Below, in pieces: positions 8,760 through 16,446 of a stretch of 33,776 nucleotides of DNA. Source of the stretch: a bacterium. GTDB lineage: Bacteria; Joyebacterota; Joyebacteria; Joyebacterales; Joyebacteraceae. Made by a program: the position numbers and the translations under genes. The stretch's first letter is position 1. Each line of letters starts with the position of its first letter. The stretch lies in NCBI GenBank assembly GCA_025774935.1, contig JALGZK010000022.1:1-33776 (forward strand), written 5' to 3'. The notes under the pieces were generated by a model. That model worked only from the letters and a program-made list of their open reading frames with translations. It searched no databases and was not told the DNA's origin.

Positions 8760-9326
8760 ATGTCTCCGGGTCGTCTCGTCAGCCTTGGTAGCATCCTGTT
8801 GATAGTGCTTGCTCTAGCCGCCTGCTCGTCGGACTCGCCGACCCAGTCCGAACCCGACGACTCGATCGAGGTTGACCTGTCCAGGTTCCCGGATTCAGGG
8901 GACCCGGTTCCGAACCAGACGGTCCTGACGGACCAGTGGGCGTCCATCGGGATCATCTTCGATGCTGAACCGGACGGAATCGATCTCGTCAAGGAGGACT
9001 TCGGCGGCAACACGTCGCACATCTTCTTCGCGCCGGACACGGAAGAAGCAATCGCCGTGTTTCGCTTCGTAGAGCCTGGGACGACCGATCCCGTCGATGT
9101 AGCCGCGTTCGAGCTCAGCCCTTGGTTCAATCCCGGCGAGTCGGCCGAGCTTGTCGGGTTCGACGAAGGTGGCGCGGAAGTTGCGGTGGACACGGTGGTA
9201 CCGGAGGACATCGGCAGCGAGAGCAAGAGCATCAAGATGTCGATCCAGGGGAGCTTCCGTGTCGTGGAGTGGCGGACCCATGGAGACCCCGGCATTGCAG
9301 CGAGTGGCCTCGCCTTCGAGTTCTAG
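8760..9326 (+). CDS. Lipoprotein of unknown function
   Basis: This 188-residue protein begins MSPGRLVSLG and has a lipoprotein signal peptide with lipobox LAAC, so lipidation is expected at Cys22. It should sit in a membrane facing the periplasm or the cell surface. A Ser/Asp/Pro-rich linker follows, then a compact beta-rich region (QWASIGIIFDAEP, HIFFAPDT, AAFELSPWF, VEWRTHG). The WASxGIxF segment resembles a motif common in exported proteins of unknown function; I cannot name the domain. The start is set by AAGGAGGG just upstream of ATG 8760, rather than an in-frame ATG at 8712. It lacks the SWGxIK-type tag, yet a hairpin and tRNA-like repeat follow it. Confidence 0.7.
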   Translation: MSPGRLVSLGSILLIVLALAACSSDSPTQSEPDDSIEVDLSRFPDSGDPVPNQTVLTDQWASIGIIFDAEPDGIDLVKEDFGGNTSHIFFAPDTEEAIAVFRFVEPGTTDPVDVAAFELSPWFNPGESAELVGFDEGGAEVAVDTVVPEDIGSESKSIKMSIQGSFRVVEWRTHGDPGIAASGLAFEF

Positions 9327-9349
9327 CAGGATGCCAGGAGGCTGGAAGA

Positions 9350-9379
9350 GCGAAGGGCCCGCTCATACGAGCGGGCCCT
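9350..9379. terminator. GC-rich hairpin terminator after the lipoprotein gene
   Basis: A perfect 13-bp stem, GAAGGGCCCGCTC (9350-9362) with GAGCGGGCCCTTC (9367-9379), and a four-base loop ATAC. It lies 23 bases after the lipoprotein stop and four bases before a tRNA-like repeat. The stem is also positioned to end transcription from the minus-strand radical SAM gene. Confidence 0.85.
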
Positions 9380-9383
9380 TCAA

Positions 9384-9412
9384 CATGGCGGGGCGTACTA
9401 GACGGGTTTCGA
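9384..9412 (-). repeat. tRNA-3'-end-like repeat (TLR)
   Basis: The plus strand reads TGGCGGGGC, five bases GTACT, then AGACGGGTTTCGAAC. Read on the minus strand this resembles a T-loop, T-stem and acceptor ending in CCA. It differs from the copy at 16229 at two of 29 positions. No 5' tRNA half is present, so it is not a working tRNA. Confidence 0.65.
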
Positions 9413-9599
9413 ACTCCAGACCGTGCGGTGGAGTCGAGTGAGAGGGAACGGCTTCGGTTAGCGGCGCATTCAGCGGCACCAGCATGAGCAGGGGCTCGCT
9501 CAGCAGCACAGCAGCAGGCGGGGCCAATCGGCCGGAGATCCCGTCGTCAAGCGGGACGGTGGAGCCTTCTCTGCTCGCGCATCCCGCGGTCCGGTCTCC

Positions 9600-11111
9600 T
9601 CAGGTCTGGCCGCGACCCGCACCGAACGCTTCCGGGGCCGTCAGAAGCTCGTAGCACTTGCGGAAGTGGTAGCCGTACACGGCCAGCGCGAACGCGAGGG
9701 GCAGGGCGCGCGGTCTTGTGAAGAGCGTCCACAGGAGCAAGCTCGGGAAGCGGAAGCGCTCCCTTCCGACGATGGTCAGGCTGTAGAGAGACCGGAAGAC
9801 GGTCCCGGCCTGGGAGAATCCGAGCCCGAGACACGCGCTCCTCGGCCTGTACTCCCGTAGGAACGTTCTCAGACGTCGGTAGTACTCCGGAGGTGAGTAG
9901 ATCTCCTGCACGAGCTTCCTGTAGCCCTCCTGAAGCGACTCGAGACCCATGCGAGGGATGATGTTCGTCGTCCCGTCCGCGTTGTCGCCTGACACGGGCT
10001 CCCCAATCCGACCCTCGCTTTCCAGCCTCTTGTAGAGCGCAGTGTCAACAGGTGCTTGGAGCACCCCGACCATCGCCGTGGCGATACCGCTGGCCTGAAT
10101 GAAGTCGGCCAGCCGCTGGAAGATCGCCGGCGTGTCGTGGTCAAAGCCGACGATGAAGCCCGCCTGGACCTCGAGGCCCGCGCGCTGAATCCGCTTGACG
10201 TCTGCGAGCAGATCGCGACTCCGATTCGGCCTCTTCCTGCACTCTCGCAGGCTCATCTCATCCGGCGACTCGATCCCCACAAAGACGGTGCCGAATCCTG
10301 CGCGCACCATCATCTCCATCAGCTCCTCGTCATCCGCGATGTCAATCGTGACCTGCGCGCTGAAGCCGATGCCGCGCTTGTCCTTCTGCCACTCGATCAG
10401 CGCCGGCAGGAGTTCTGAACGGAGACGCCTCCTGCTGCCACCGAGGTTGTCGTCGACGAAGGGGACCATTCCTCGCCAGCCCAACTCGTGGATGCTGTCC
10501 AGCTCGTTGAGCACCTGAGCCACCGTCTTGGTCCGCCAACGGTGCCCGAGCAGCTGGGTCACATTGCAGAACTCGCAACTGTGCGGGCAGCCTCGCGAGA
10601 ACTGGACGCCCACCGAGGCGTACTTGGGGAGGTCCGCGAGAGCCCACAGAGGTGCGGGGGTCCCGTGTAGATCGGCGAAGCTGTCGGACCTGTAGACCCG
10701 GCGCGGGTCGCCGCGTTCGAGGTCTGCCAGGAATTGCGGGAGCGTCAACTCCGCCTCGTTGAGCACGAAGTGGTCGACGTCCCCGAACTTCTCGTGCTCG
10801 GTCGTGAACAGCGGCCCCCCGGCGACAACGGTCAATCCGGCTTGCTTGCAGCGGGCGATCACCTGGTGCGCTGAGTCCCGCTGTACGATCATCCCGCTCA
10901 CCAGCGCGCAGTCCGCCCACGCGAGGTCCGCGTCCGTGAGCCTGGTCACGTTCTGGTCAACGAGCCGCAGATCCCAATCAGCCGGCAGCATGGCTGCAAC
11001 CGTCAGGAGACCGAGCGGCGGCTGCGCGGACTTCCTGCGAATCAGTCTGAGAGCGTTCGTGAAGCTCCAGAAGGTCTCCGGGCACTCGGGGTAGATGAGC
11101 AGGGCTTTCAC
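9600..11111 (-). CDS. B12-binding-domain radical SAM protein, DUF4070/HpnP-like (paralogue A)
   Basis: This 503-residue protein is a class B-type radical SAM enzyme. The N-terminal region (about 1-135) has the cobalamin-binding-domain fold pattern (MKALLIYP, PPLGLLTVAAMLP, VVAGGPLFTTEHE). The radical SAM core follows with the cluster-binding Cys175-x3-Cys179-x2-Cys182 (SRGCPHSCEFC), then FVDDN and FVGIESPDE motifs. The C-terminal part matches the DUF4070 region found in hopanoid C-2 methylase HpnP and relatives. Such enzymes often methylate unactivated carbons or modify lipids, but the substrate cannot be told. It is divergent from a close paralogue at 11479-12957, with which it shares long identical stretches. 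The minus-strand hairpin at 9350-9379 probably ends its transcript. Confidence 0.85.
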   Translation of the reverse strand: MKALLIYPECPETFWSFTNALRLIRRKSAQPPLGLLTVAAMLPADWDLRLVDQNVTRLTDADLAWADCALVSGMIVQRDSAHQVIARCKQAGLTVVAGGPLFTTEHEKFGDVDHFVLNEAELTLPQFLADLERGDPRRVYRSDSFADLHGTPAPLWALADLPKYASVGVQFSRGCPHSCEFCNVTQLLGHRWRTKTVAQVLNELDSIHELGWRGMVPFVDDNLGGSRRRLRSELLPALIEWQKDKRGIGFSAQVTIDIADDEELMEMMVRAGFGTVFVGIESPDEMSLRECRKRPNRSRDLLADVKRIQRAGLEVQAGFIVGFDHDTPAIFQRLADFIQASGIATAMVGVLQAPVDTALYKRLESEGRIGEPVSGDNADGTTNIIPRMGLESLQEGYRKLVQEIYSPPEYYRRLRTFLREYRPRSACLGLGFSQAGTVFRSLYSLTIVGRERFRFPSLLLWTLFTRPRALPLAFALAVYGYHFRKCYELLTAPEAFGAGRGQT

Positions 11112-11478
11112 CTGGCCTCCCGGGGGTGGCCGCGCCTCCCCGGAGAATAGTAGTGAGGCTGCTGCACAAACACCTCATCAAGTATGCCGCGCCACCAATG
11201 GTGTGTAAAGAGCCTCCATGCACGACCGGCCGACCGCGTCCCGGACGGGAGGTCGCAGGCGCGGCTCGGCGAGAGGGGAGCCAAGGGCGTCGAGCAGCCC
11301 CGGGAGTGCCGCTGACGCCGGTTAGCAAGACAAGCATTGACTTATCCACCGAATGGTGCCACTGTAGCGTTAGAGGTAGATGCCTCGAATGTCCTCACCG
11401 GACACCTGTTCCGATCTGACCTTCCTTCGGTCTCTTTGGGATATCTGCCCGGCCTTTGGCCAATCCAGGGGAGACCGC
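11112..11478. promoter_or_regulatory. Divergent promoter region between two radical SAM genes
   Basis: No gene is supported here. The region separates the start codons of two divergent paralogues and must hold both promoters. It contains a small palindrome CACCAATGGTG at 11193-11203 and a TTGACT at about 11338 that could be a -35 box for the plus gene, though I see no convincing -10 box at the right spacing. Confidence 0.35.
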
Positions 11479-12957
11479 ATGAACGCACTTCTCATCTATC
11501 CGCGTTTCCCGGACACGTTCTGGGGATTCAAGCACTCACTCAAAGTGATTCGCAAGAAGGCGAGCTCTCCCCCGCTGGGACTGCTGACCGTGGCCGGCAT
11601 GCTGCCGGGGGACTGGAAGCTCCTTCTGGTCGACATGAACGTCTTGGAGCTCTCCGACGAGGACCTCGCGTGGGCGGACTGCGCGATGATAAGCGCGATG
11701 GTGGTGCAGCGCGATTCCGCCACGGAGGTCGTCGCCCGCTGCAAGGAAAACGGGGTCACGGTAATCGCAGGAGGACCGCTCTTCTCGAGCGAACACGATG
11801 ACTTCGGTGACGTCGACCATTTCGTCCTCGGCGAGGCGGAGGTGACCCTTGGGCCCTTCCTGAAGGACTTCGAGCGCGGCAGGGCTCGGCGGATCTACAA
11901 CTCCTGCGATTGGGCCGACCTCGGCGAGACGCCCGTCCCCCGGTGGGATCTGGTGCACCCGCGGCACTACGCTTCGAGGAACATTCAGTACTCGCGCGGG
12001 TGCCCACACGATTGCGACTTCTGCAGCGTCACGCAGCTGTTCGGGCACCGACCGCGCACCAAGAGCGCCGCGCAGATGGTCGAGGAACTCGATAGCCTCT
12101 ACGAACTGGGGTGGAGGGGAACCGTCGGCTTCGTCGACGACAACCTGATCGGTAACAGGAGGAGGCTCATCGAGGAACTGCTGCCGGCTCTCGTGGAGTG
12201 GCGGCGCGGGAAGTGGGGCATGCCCTTCAGCACGCAGGTGACCGTCAACCTGGCGGACGACCCCGAGCTCATGGGAGCTATGGTCAGTGCAGGATTCGAC
12301 ACCGTGTTCGTCGGCATCGAGAGCGTCGACGACGACGCTTTCATCGAGTGCAACAAGAGACAGAATGAGAAGCGGGACCTTCTCGAAGACGTCCGGCGCA
12401 TTCAGCGTGCCGGGATGCAGGTTCAGGGCGGGTTCATTGTCGGATTCGACCACGACACGCCGTCGGTATTCGAGCGTATGGCGGCGTTCATCCAACAGAG
12501 CGGCATCGCTACGGCCATGGTAGGGACGCTGCAGGCTCCGGCAGGAACAAGACTCTACGAACGCCTCCGCGGAGAGGGTCGTATACGCTACTCCTTCTCG
12601 GGCAACAACACGGACGGGACGACCAACATCATCCCGGCCATGGGCACTGAGCACCTTGAGCAGGGCTACAAAGACATGATGAAGGAGCTCTACGCGCCCA
12701 GGAACTACTACGCCCGACTGCGGACCTTCCTCAGGGAATACAGGCCGAGGCCCGCGAGGGCGCGGCTGCGCGGCTGGCACATTCTGGCGTTCTTCCGCTC
12801 ACTGTACTACCTGAGCGTGGTGGGCAAGGAGCGCTTCCATTACCCGGGGCTCCTGATCTGGACCGTCTTCCGCAACCCAAGGGCCTTCCCCACTGCCATC
12901 GTCCTCGCCATTTCGGGCTACCACTTGAGGCTCTGCGTGGGTTCCATGGGGATCTAG
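11479..12957 (+). CDS. B12-binding-domain radical SAM protein, DUF4070/HpnP-like (paralogue B)
   Basis: This 492-residue protein has the same layout as its divergent neighbour: cobalamin-domain-like N-terminus (MNALLIYP, PPLGLLTVAGMLPGDW), radical SAM cluster Cys175, Cys179, Cys182 (SRGCPHDCDFC), FVDDN and FVGIES motifs, the GFDHDTP segment and a DUF4070-like C-terminus ending in a hydrophobic stretch. Residues line up with the paralogue almost without gaps through the first 190 positions. The ATG at 11479 is chosen because GGGGAG precedes it and it matches the paralogue's N-terminus; an upstream ATG at 11380 only adds unrelated sequence. Substrate unknown. A hairpin and tRNA-like repeat follow the stop. 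Confidence 0.85.
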   Translation: MNALLIYPRFPDTFWGFKHSLKVIRKKASSPPLGLLTVAGMLPGDWKLLLVDMNVLELSDEDLAWADCAMISAMVVQRDSATEVVARCKENGVTVIAGGPLFSSEHDDFGDVDHFVLGEAEVTLGPFLKDFERGRARRIYNSCDWADLGETPVPRWDLVHPRHYASRNIQYSRGCPHDCDFCSVTQLFGHRPRTKSAAQMVEELDSLYELGWRGTVGFVDDNLIGNRRRLIEELLPALVEWRRGKWGMPFSTQVTVNLADDPELMGAMVSAGFDTVFVGIESVDDDAFIECNKRQNEKRDLLEDVRRIQRAGMQVQGGFIVGFDHDTPSVFERMAAFIQQSGIATAMVGTLQAPAGTRLYERLRGEGRIRYSFSGNNTDGTTNIIPAMGTEHLEQGYKDMMKELYAPRNYYARLRTFLREYRPRPARARLRGWHILAFFRSLYYLSVVGKERFHYPGLLIWTVFRNPRAFPTAIVLAISGYHLRLCVGSMGI

Positions 12958-12992
12958 CCGACTCACGAACACAGGCCACACTCAGTTACTAC

Positions 12993-13024
12993 GAAGAGCC
13001 CGGTCTGAATGGACCGGGCTCTTC
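12993..13024 (+). terminator. GC-rich hairpin terminator after radical SAM paralogue B
   Basis: A perfect 13-bp stem, GAAGAGCCCGGTC (12993-13005) with GACCGGGCTCTTC (13012-13024), and a six-base loop. It starts 36 bases after the stop codon and is followed after four bases by a tRNA-like repeat. Confidence 0.85.
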
Positions 13025-13028
13025 ATGG

Positions 13029-13057
13029 TGGCGGGGCATACGAAACGAGCTTCGAAC
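13029..13057 (-). repeat. tRNA-3'-end-like repeat (TLR)
   Basis: The plus strand reads TGGCGGGGC, ATACG, then AAACGAGCTTCGAAC. It matches the copy at 16229 at 24 of 29 positions. Sequence to its right is homologous to that right of the copy at 18014, so this repeat is part of a larger duplication. Confidence 0.6.
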
Positions 13058-13200
13058 TTCCCGCCTGCCGGTCGACTCGAGCGACCGAGAGAGGCTTCAT
13101 TCCGTCGCAAGTGACGCGGCACGGCTGTATCGGGCTCACCTGGCGATGCCACTCCACAGCCGGCCGACGCGGTGCTCGCACAGCCTGCCTCGGAATGACG

Positions 13201-13229
13201 TTGCGGCAGCGGAATGGGAGTGATACCCT
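13201..13229 (+). promoter_or_regulatory. Predicted promoter of beta-helix gene 2
   Basis: TTGCGG (13201-13206) and TACCCT (13224-13229) are separated by 17 bases. The same layout, with TTGCAG and TAAACT, occurs upstream of beta-helix gene 3. A conserved GAGGGTTGGTCAGAATCACC follows the -10 box in both copies. Confidence 0.45.
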
Positions 13230-13298
13230 GAGGGTTGGTCAGAATCACCACCGACAAGCCGTGCGCCATGAGCAACACAGCCGGACGGGAGGTCTGCC

Positions 13299-14753
13299 AT
13301 GCGCTCCCTGCTGCTACTGGCACTTGTCCCCGTTGCCGCTTCCCTCGTCGTTCCGGTTCACGCTGCAACCTGGCACGTTCCATCCGAATGCCCCACGATC
13401 CAGGCAGGCATCGACTCCGCCGCCTTCGGAGACACCGTCCTCGTTGCCTGCGACACCTACTACGAGCACGACATCGTGATGAAGTCCGGTGTCTGCCTCA
13501 CGAGCGAGACGGGCTCGCCCGACTGTGTCACCATTGACGCGCAACAGGAGGGAAGGGTCATCTACTGCGTGGATGTTGACGACAGAGCAAGCATCGTCGG
13601 GCTCACGATCACTGGCGGTGACGCCACAGGAGCAGGGCTGGCGGACAGCCTGGGAGGAGGAATCTACTGCGAGACATCATCCCCCACCGTGGCGGACTGC
13701 GAGCTGACAGGCAATACTGCCAGCCTTGCCGGAGGGGGGATGTGTGCTTGGATAAACTCCGACCCCGACCTGACGGACTGCACGTTTGCTGAGAACAGCG
13801 TGAGCGGGTACGACGGAAGCGGGGGCGGCATGGTCGCCGCAATCGGCTGCTTTCCCTCGCTCACAGACTGCACCTTCTCAGACAATACCGCTTTCGCCGG
13901 AGGTGGCCTGATGTCCTACCTCTCCTGGCCGACCGTCACTCGGTGCACGTTCTCAACCAACAGCGCGTGGGCCGAGCTTGGAACTGAGACGGGAGGAGGC
14001 GGGATGAAGTGCTCCGAGTCCTGGCCGATCCTCACGGACTGCCTATTCGTGGACAATACATCTGCCGGTCTCAGTGGCGGCCTCCACCTGGGCGGATGCG
14101 AGCAGGCCACAATCACCAGCTGCCGCTTCGTGAGCAACACGGCCATCACCGGTGGCGGACTGGGAGCAAACAGCCAGGGGGACCGCGGGCTCGCAAGGCG
14201 TATGCGCTCAGTCACCAGTGGCGCTTACAGCCGTGGGACGAGCTCCGGTCGGCAGTCAGCAGAGCTGCTAGATTGCACCTTCGCACTGAATGAGGCGACG
14301 TTTGGCGGCGGGATGGCCTGCATCGATGAGACGGACCCCGTGCTGGTGAACTGCACGTTCTGCGCCAACGCGGCGTCGGACATGGGGGGCGGCGTGTACT
14401 GCGGCGGTGTCGGCAGCGTCAGGCTCACGAACTGCATCATCGCGTTCGGCACGAGCGGCAAGGCAGTGCAGGGCTACAGCGAAGTGGCAGTGTACTGCAG
14501 TGACATCTACGGGAACGCCGGAGGAGACTGGGTCGACGTCATCACGGGGCAGGACCTGATCAACGACAACTTCAGCGAGGACCCGCTCTTCTGTTTCGGC
14601 AGCAACGAGCCTCGGCCTCTCACACTCTATGAGACCTCCCCCTGTGCGGAGGCGAACAACCCTGCGTGCGGCCGCGTCGGCGCAAGGGAGGTCGGCTGCG
14701 ACACCGTCGTTCAAGCGAGCAGTTGGGGGACGATCAAGGCGATGTTCCGGTAG
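13299..14753 (+). CDS. Secreted right-handed beta-helix protein 2 with C-terminal [10 protein letters not shown] tag
   Basis: This 484-residue exported protein has signal peptide [22 protein letters not shown], the opening [19 protein letters not shown], and about ten beta-helix coils of the type PTVxDCxFxxNxAxxGGG ([59 protein letters not shown]). Such folds serve as polysaccharide-active enzymes, adhesins or structural surface proteins; no catalytic residues are identifiable. An Arg/Ser-rich stretch of about 24 residues near 290-315 interrupts the coil pattern. The last residues are [17 protein letters not shown] precedes the ATG. It is a paralogue of the gene at 18286, most similar over the first 130 residues and the upstream DNA. 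Confidence 0.85.
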   Translation: MRSLLLLALVPVAASLVVPVHAATWHVPSECPTIQAGIDSAAFGDTVLVACDTYYEHDIVMKSGVCLTSETGSPDCVTIDAQQEGRVIYCVDVDDRASIVGLTITGGDATGAGLADSLGGGIYCETSSPTVADCELTGNTASLAGGGMCAWINSDPDLTDCTFAENSVSGYDGSGGGMVAAIGCFPSLTDCTFSDNTAFAGGGLMSYLSWPTVTRCTFSTNSAWAELGTETGGGGMKCSESWPILTDCLFVDNTSAGLSGGLHLGGCEQATITSCRFVSNTAITGGGLGANSQGDRGLARRMRSVTSGAYSRGTSSGRQSAELLDCTFALNEATFGGGMACIDETDPVLVNCTFCANAASDMGGGVYCGGVGSVRLTNCIIAFGTSGKAVQGYSEVAVYCSDIYGNAGGDWVDVITGQDLINDNFSEDPLFCFGSNEPRPLTLYETSPCAEANNPACGRVGAREVGCDTVVQASSWGTIKAMFR

Positions 14754-14778
14754 GTCACTGCCCGGGAACAGGGAACGA

Positions 14779-14810
14779 GAAGAGGCCTGCTCAAGTGAGC
14801 GGGCCTCTTC
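14779..14810. terminator. GC-rich hairpin terminator between beta-helix gene 2 and the methyltransferase gene
   Basis: A 14-position stem (14779-14792 with 14797-14810) has one T-G wobble and an AAGT loop. It lies 25 bases after the beta-helix stop and could serve the convergent methyltransferase gene as well. Confidence 0.85.
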
Positions 14811-14814
14811 GCAA

Positions 14815-14842
14815 TGGCGGGGCCGACGAGACTCTTTCGAGC
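14815..14842 (-). repeat. tRNA-3'-end-like repeat with 20 bases identical to the tRNA-Asp 3' end
   Basis: Bases 14815-14834 are identical to 19783-19802, the CCA end, discriminator, acceptor strand, T-stem and first T-loop bases of the tRNA-Asp gene. The remainder, TTTCGAGC, resembles the ends of the other repeats. Exact duplication of a tRNA 3' end is the usual footprint of an integrative element's attachment site. Confidence 0.7.
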
Positions 14843-14951
14843 TCTGCCAATGACGCCGGACCACACGACGAGAGCGATCTGTAGCGAGGTTTCGGCCCTC
14901 TTGGGAGATGCCGATGCACAGAGGAGGCCACTCGGGCCCTCGTGCTTGGAC

Positions 14952-16034
14952 TCAATCCGCCCGCCTACTCGCTTCGATTAGGTTGAAGAGCGAGGGCGTG
15001 GGGGTGATTCGAGTGATGTCAAACCCGGCCTTCGAGAGCAGGTCTCGGAACTCCGCTTCGGTGCGCTCACGTCCGCTGTGGCTCATGACATGCATGTGCA
15101 GGTCCATGAACTTGTTGAAGTCTGGCTTGTTGAGATCCTCAAGTACAGCATCGAGGATGAAGACTCTGCCCCCTTCGTTCATGGCGTCGTGGCAGTTGCG
15201 GAGTATTGAAAGGCACTCCTCGTCGCCCCAATCGTGGATGATCTGCTGGAGGACGTAGATGTCGCCCCCCGCTGGCACGGTCTCAAAAAAGCTGCCTCCG
15301 ACAATCTCGCAGCGCAGGGCGACCGCTTCGTCCAGCTTGATGCCAGCAACCACCTCCGGCAGGTCGAATAGCACCCCGGTCAGCTTGGGATTGCTCGCCA
15401 GCGCCGCGCTGATAAGCGCACCCTGCCCGCCGCCAACGTCGACGATTCTCGCGGACTGCTCCTGGCCGAAGATCGCGCTGATGATGGGGCTGGATATCTC
15501 CGCCAAGCGGGTCATCCATGAATTGAAGAGCTTTCCGTCTTCAGGGCGGGACGCCAAGTAGTCGAAGTACCCTTGCCCAAAGACGTTCTCGAACGCCGAC
15601 TCTCCGGTTCGGATGCTTTGAGTCAGTGCCATCCATGGAGCCACCCAGGTCTTGTCGCCAATGAGCAGTGCCAGGAACCTGATCGAGCTCGCGGAGCTCG
15701 ACTCGAGAGCTTGCCCCATGGGTGTGGTTTCGAAGCGTCGCTTCGCGAGTTCCCGGAAGATGCCCTCGCTGGCCAGCGCTCGCATCAGCCTGTGCAGCGA
15801 GTCAGCGCGGGTCGAGGTCGCCTTCGCCAACTCGTCGATGCTCTTGCTGCCATTAGCCAGATGGTCTGCAATGTGCAGCTCTGCAGCAGTGTGGATGGAA
15901 ATGGCCTTGAAGAGGTTGCCGATAGACATCATCACTCGGACATTAGGAGGCATAAGGCTGTCAGCAAGGCCGCGAAGCCAATTGCTTATCCGAGTCAACG
16001 ACTTGAGTACAAAGGGCGGAGGCAATCTACGCAT
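14952..16034 (-). CDS. SAM-dependent O-methyltransferase (methyltransferase family 2)
   Basis: This 360-residue protein matches the plant/bacterial O-methyltransferase family that includes hydroxyneurosporene and polyketide methyltransferases. An N-terminal winged-helix dimerisation domain (AAELHIADHLANGSKSIDEL, RLMRALASEGIF) is followed by the SAM-binding domain with motif VDVGGGQGAL and the catalytic-His region IIHDWGDEECLSIL. It should transfer a methyl group from SAM to a hydroxyl of a small molecule; the substrate is unknown. The start at 16034 is set by AGGAGGT; the frame stays open to 16202 but there runs through a hairpin and non-coding DNA. Its upstream third has lower GC (about 53% by hand count over 15841-15900 and 15961-16020) than the surroundings, which hints at recent transfer. 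It is bracketed by tRNA-like repeats. Confidence 0.9.
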   Translation of the reverse strand: MRRLPPPFVLKSLTRISNWLRGLADSLMPPNVRVMMSIGNLFKAISIHTAAELHIADHLANGSKSIDELAKATSTRADSLHRLMRALASEGIFRELAKRRFETTPMGQALESSSASSIRFLALLIGDKTWVAPWMALTQSIRTGESAFENVFGQGYFDYLASRPEDGKLFNSWMTRLAEISSPIISAIFGQEQSARIVDVGGGQGALISAALASNPKLTGVLFDLPEVVAGIKLDEAVALRCEIVGGSFFETVPAGGDIYVLQQIIHDWGDEECLSILRNCHDAMNEGGRVFILDAVLEDLNKPDFNKFMDLHMHVMSHSGRERTEAEFRDLLSKAGFDITRITPTPSLFNLIEASRRAD

Positions 16035-16191
16035 TATCCACCTCCTGGGCCTGTTCACAGACCATGGTTGAACAGCTGGTGCTTCCTCTGTTCCCTTAGA
16101 GAACTGGTGGTGTTTGTTTGGACTTACGAACGGCGTGCTGGTTGCTGGCTCTGTGACCGTAGCGTCGAGCCCAGGCAGCTCAAGACAAAGC
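16035..16191. other. Intergenic region upstream of the methyltransferase gene
   Basis: A comparatively AT-rich stretch between the methyltransferase start and the next hairpin. It presumably holds that gene's promoter on the minus strand; I cannot point to convincing -10 and -35 boxes. Confidence 0.3.
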
Positions 16192-16223
16192 GAAGGGCCC
16201 AATCTCCACAGACTGGGCCCTTC
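16192..16223. terminator. GC-rich hairpin with no gene end directly to its left
   Basis: Arms GAAGGGCCCA (16192-16201) and TGGGCCCTTC (16214-16223) pair perfectly; pairing extends inward past an A/C mismatch. It is the only one of these hairpins without a plus-strand gene ending just to its left, so a gene may have been lost or replaced here by the methyltransferase gene. Confidence 0.75.
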
Positions 16224-16228
16224 CTAGC

Positions 16229-16257
16229 TGGCGGGGCGTAGTAGACGAGTTTCGAAC
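16229..16257 (-). repeat. tRNA-3'-end-like repeat (TLR), closest to consensus
   Basis: The plus strand reads TGGCGGGGC, GTAGT, then AGACGAGTTTCGAAC. It differs from the tRNA-Asp 3' end mainly by five inserted bases after TGGCGGGGC and two changes before TCGAAC. The copies at 9384 and 18014 each differ from it at two positions. Confidence 0.65.
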
Positions 16258-16446
16258 GGGCGTCGCGCTCTCCCATGGCGCACCTGACGGCAGTCCGTTG
16301 TTTGCCCTGGGTCGGCTTGCGCAGGCAGGCCGGATCAGGCGAGCGTCCGACCTCATTGATAAGCGCAGATGTGTGTGGTATCCTGGAGGATGATTCACCG
16401 CCGAGATCGTGGCGTCCTTCTTCAGCAACAAACCCAGGAGGATCTC
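16258..16446. other. Intergenic region upstream of the cohesin-like gene
   Basis: No gene is supported. The right part holds the predicted promoter at 16356-16384 and the ribosome site AGGAGG just before 16447; nothing else is recognisable. Confidence 0.3.
16356..16384 (+). promoter_or_regulatory. Predicted promoter of the cohesin-like gene
   Basis: TTGATA (16356-16361, five of six matches to the -35 consensus) and TATCCT (16379-16384, four of six to the -10 consensus) are separated by 17 bases. A start near 16391 would give a leader of about 55 bases before the ATG. Confidence 0.5.

Noticed and set aside
9384-9412. Working tRNA genes at the tRNA-like repeats
   Set aside because: None of the six copies has a D-arm, anticodon arm or matching 5' acceptor strand to its right; most also have five extra bases between acceptor and T-stem.
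9600-12957. Naming the radical SAM pair hpnP
   Set aside because: The domain layout is shared by several families with different substrates, and no hopanoid synthesis genes are nearby.
16035-16202. N-terminal extension of the methyltransferase
   Set aside because: The extension would be coded through the hairpin arm at 16192; AGGAGGT before ATG 16034 and the family's N-terminus fix the start.
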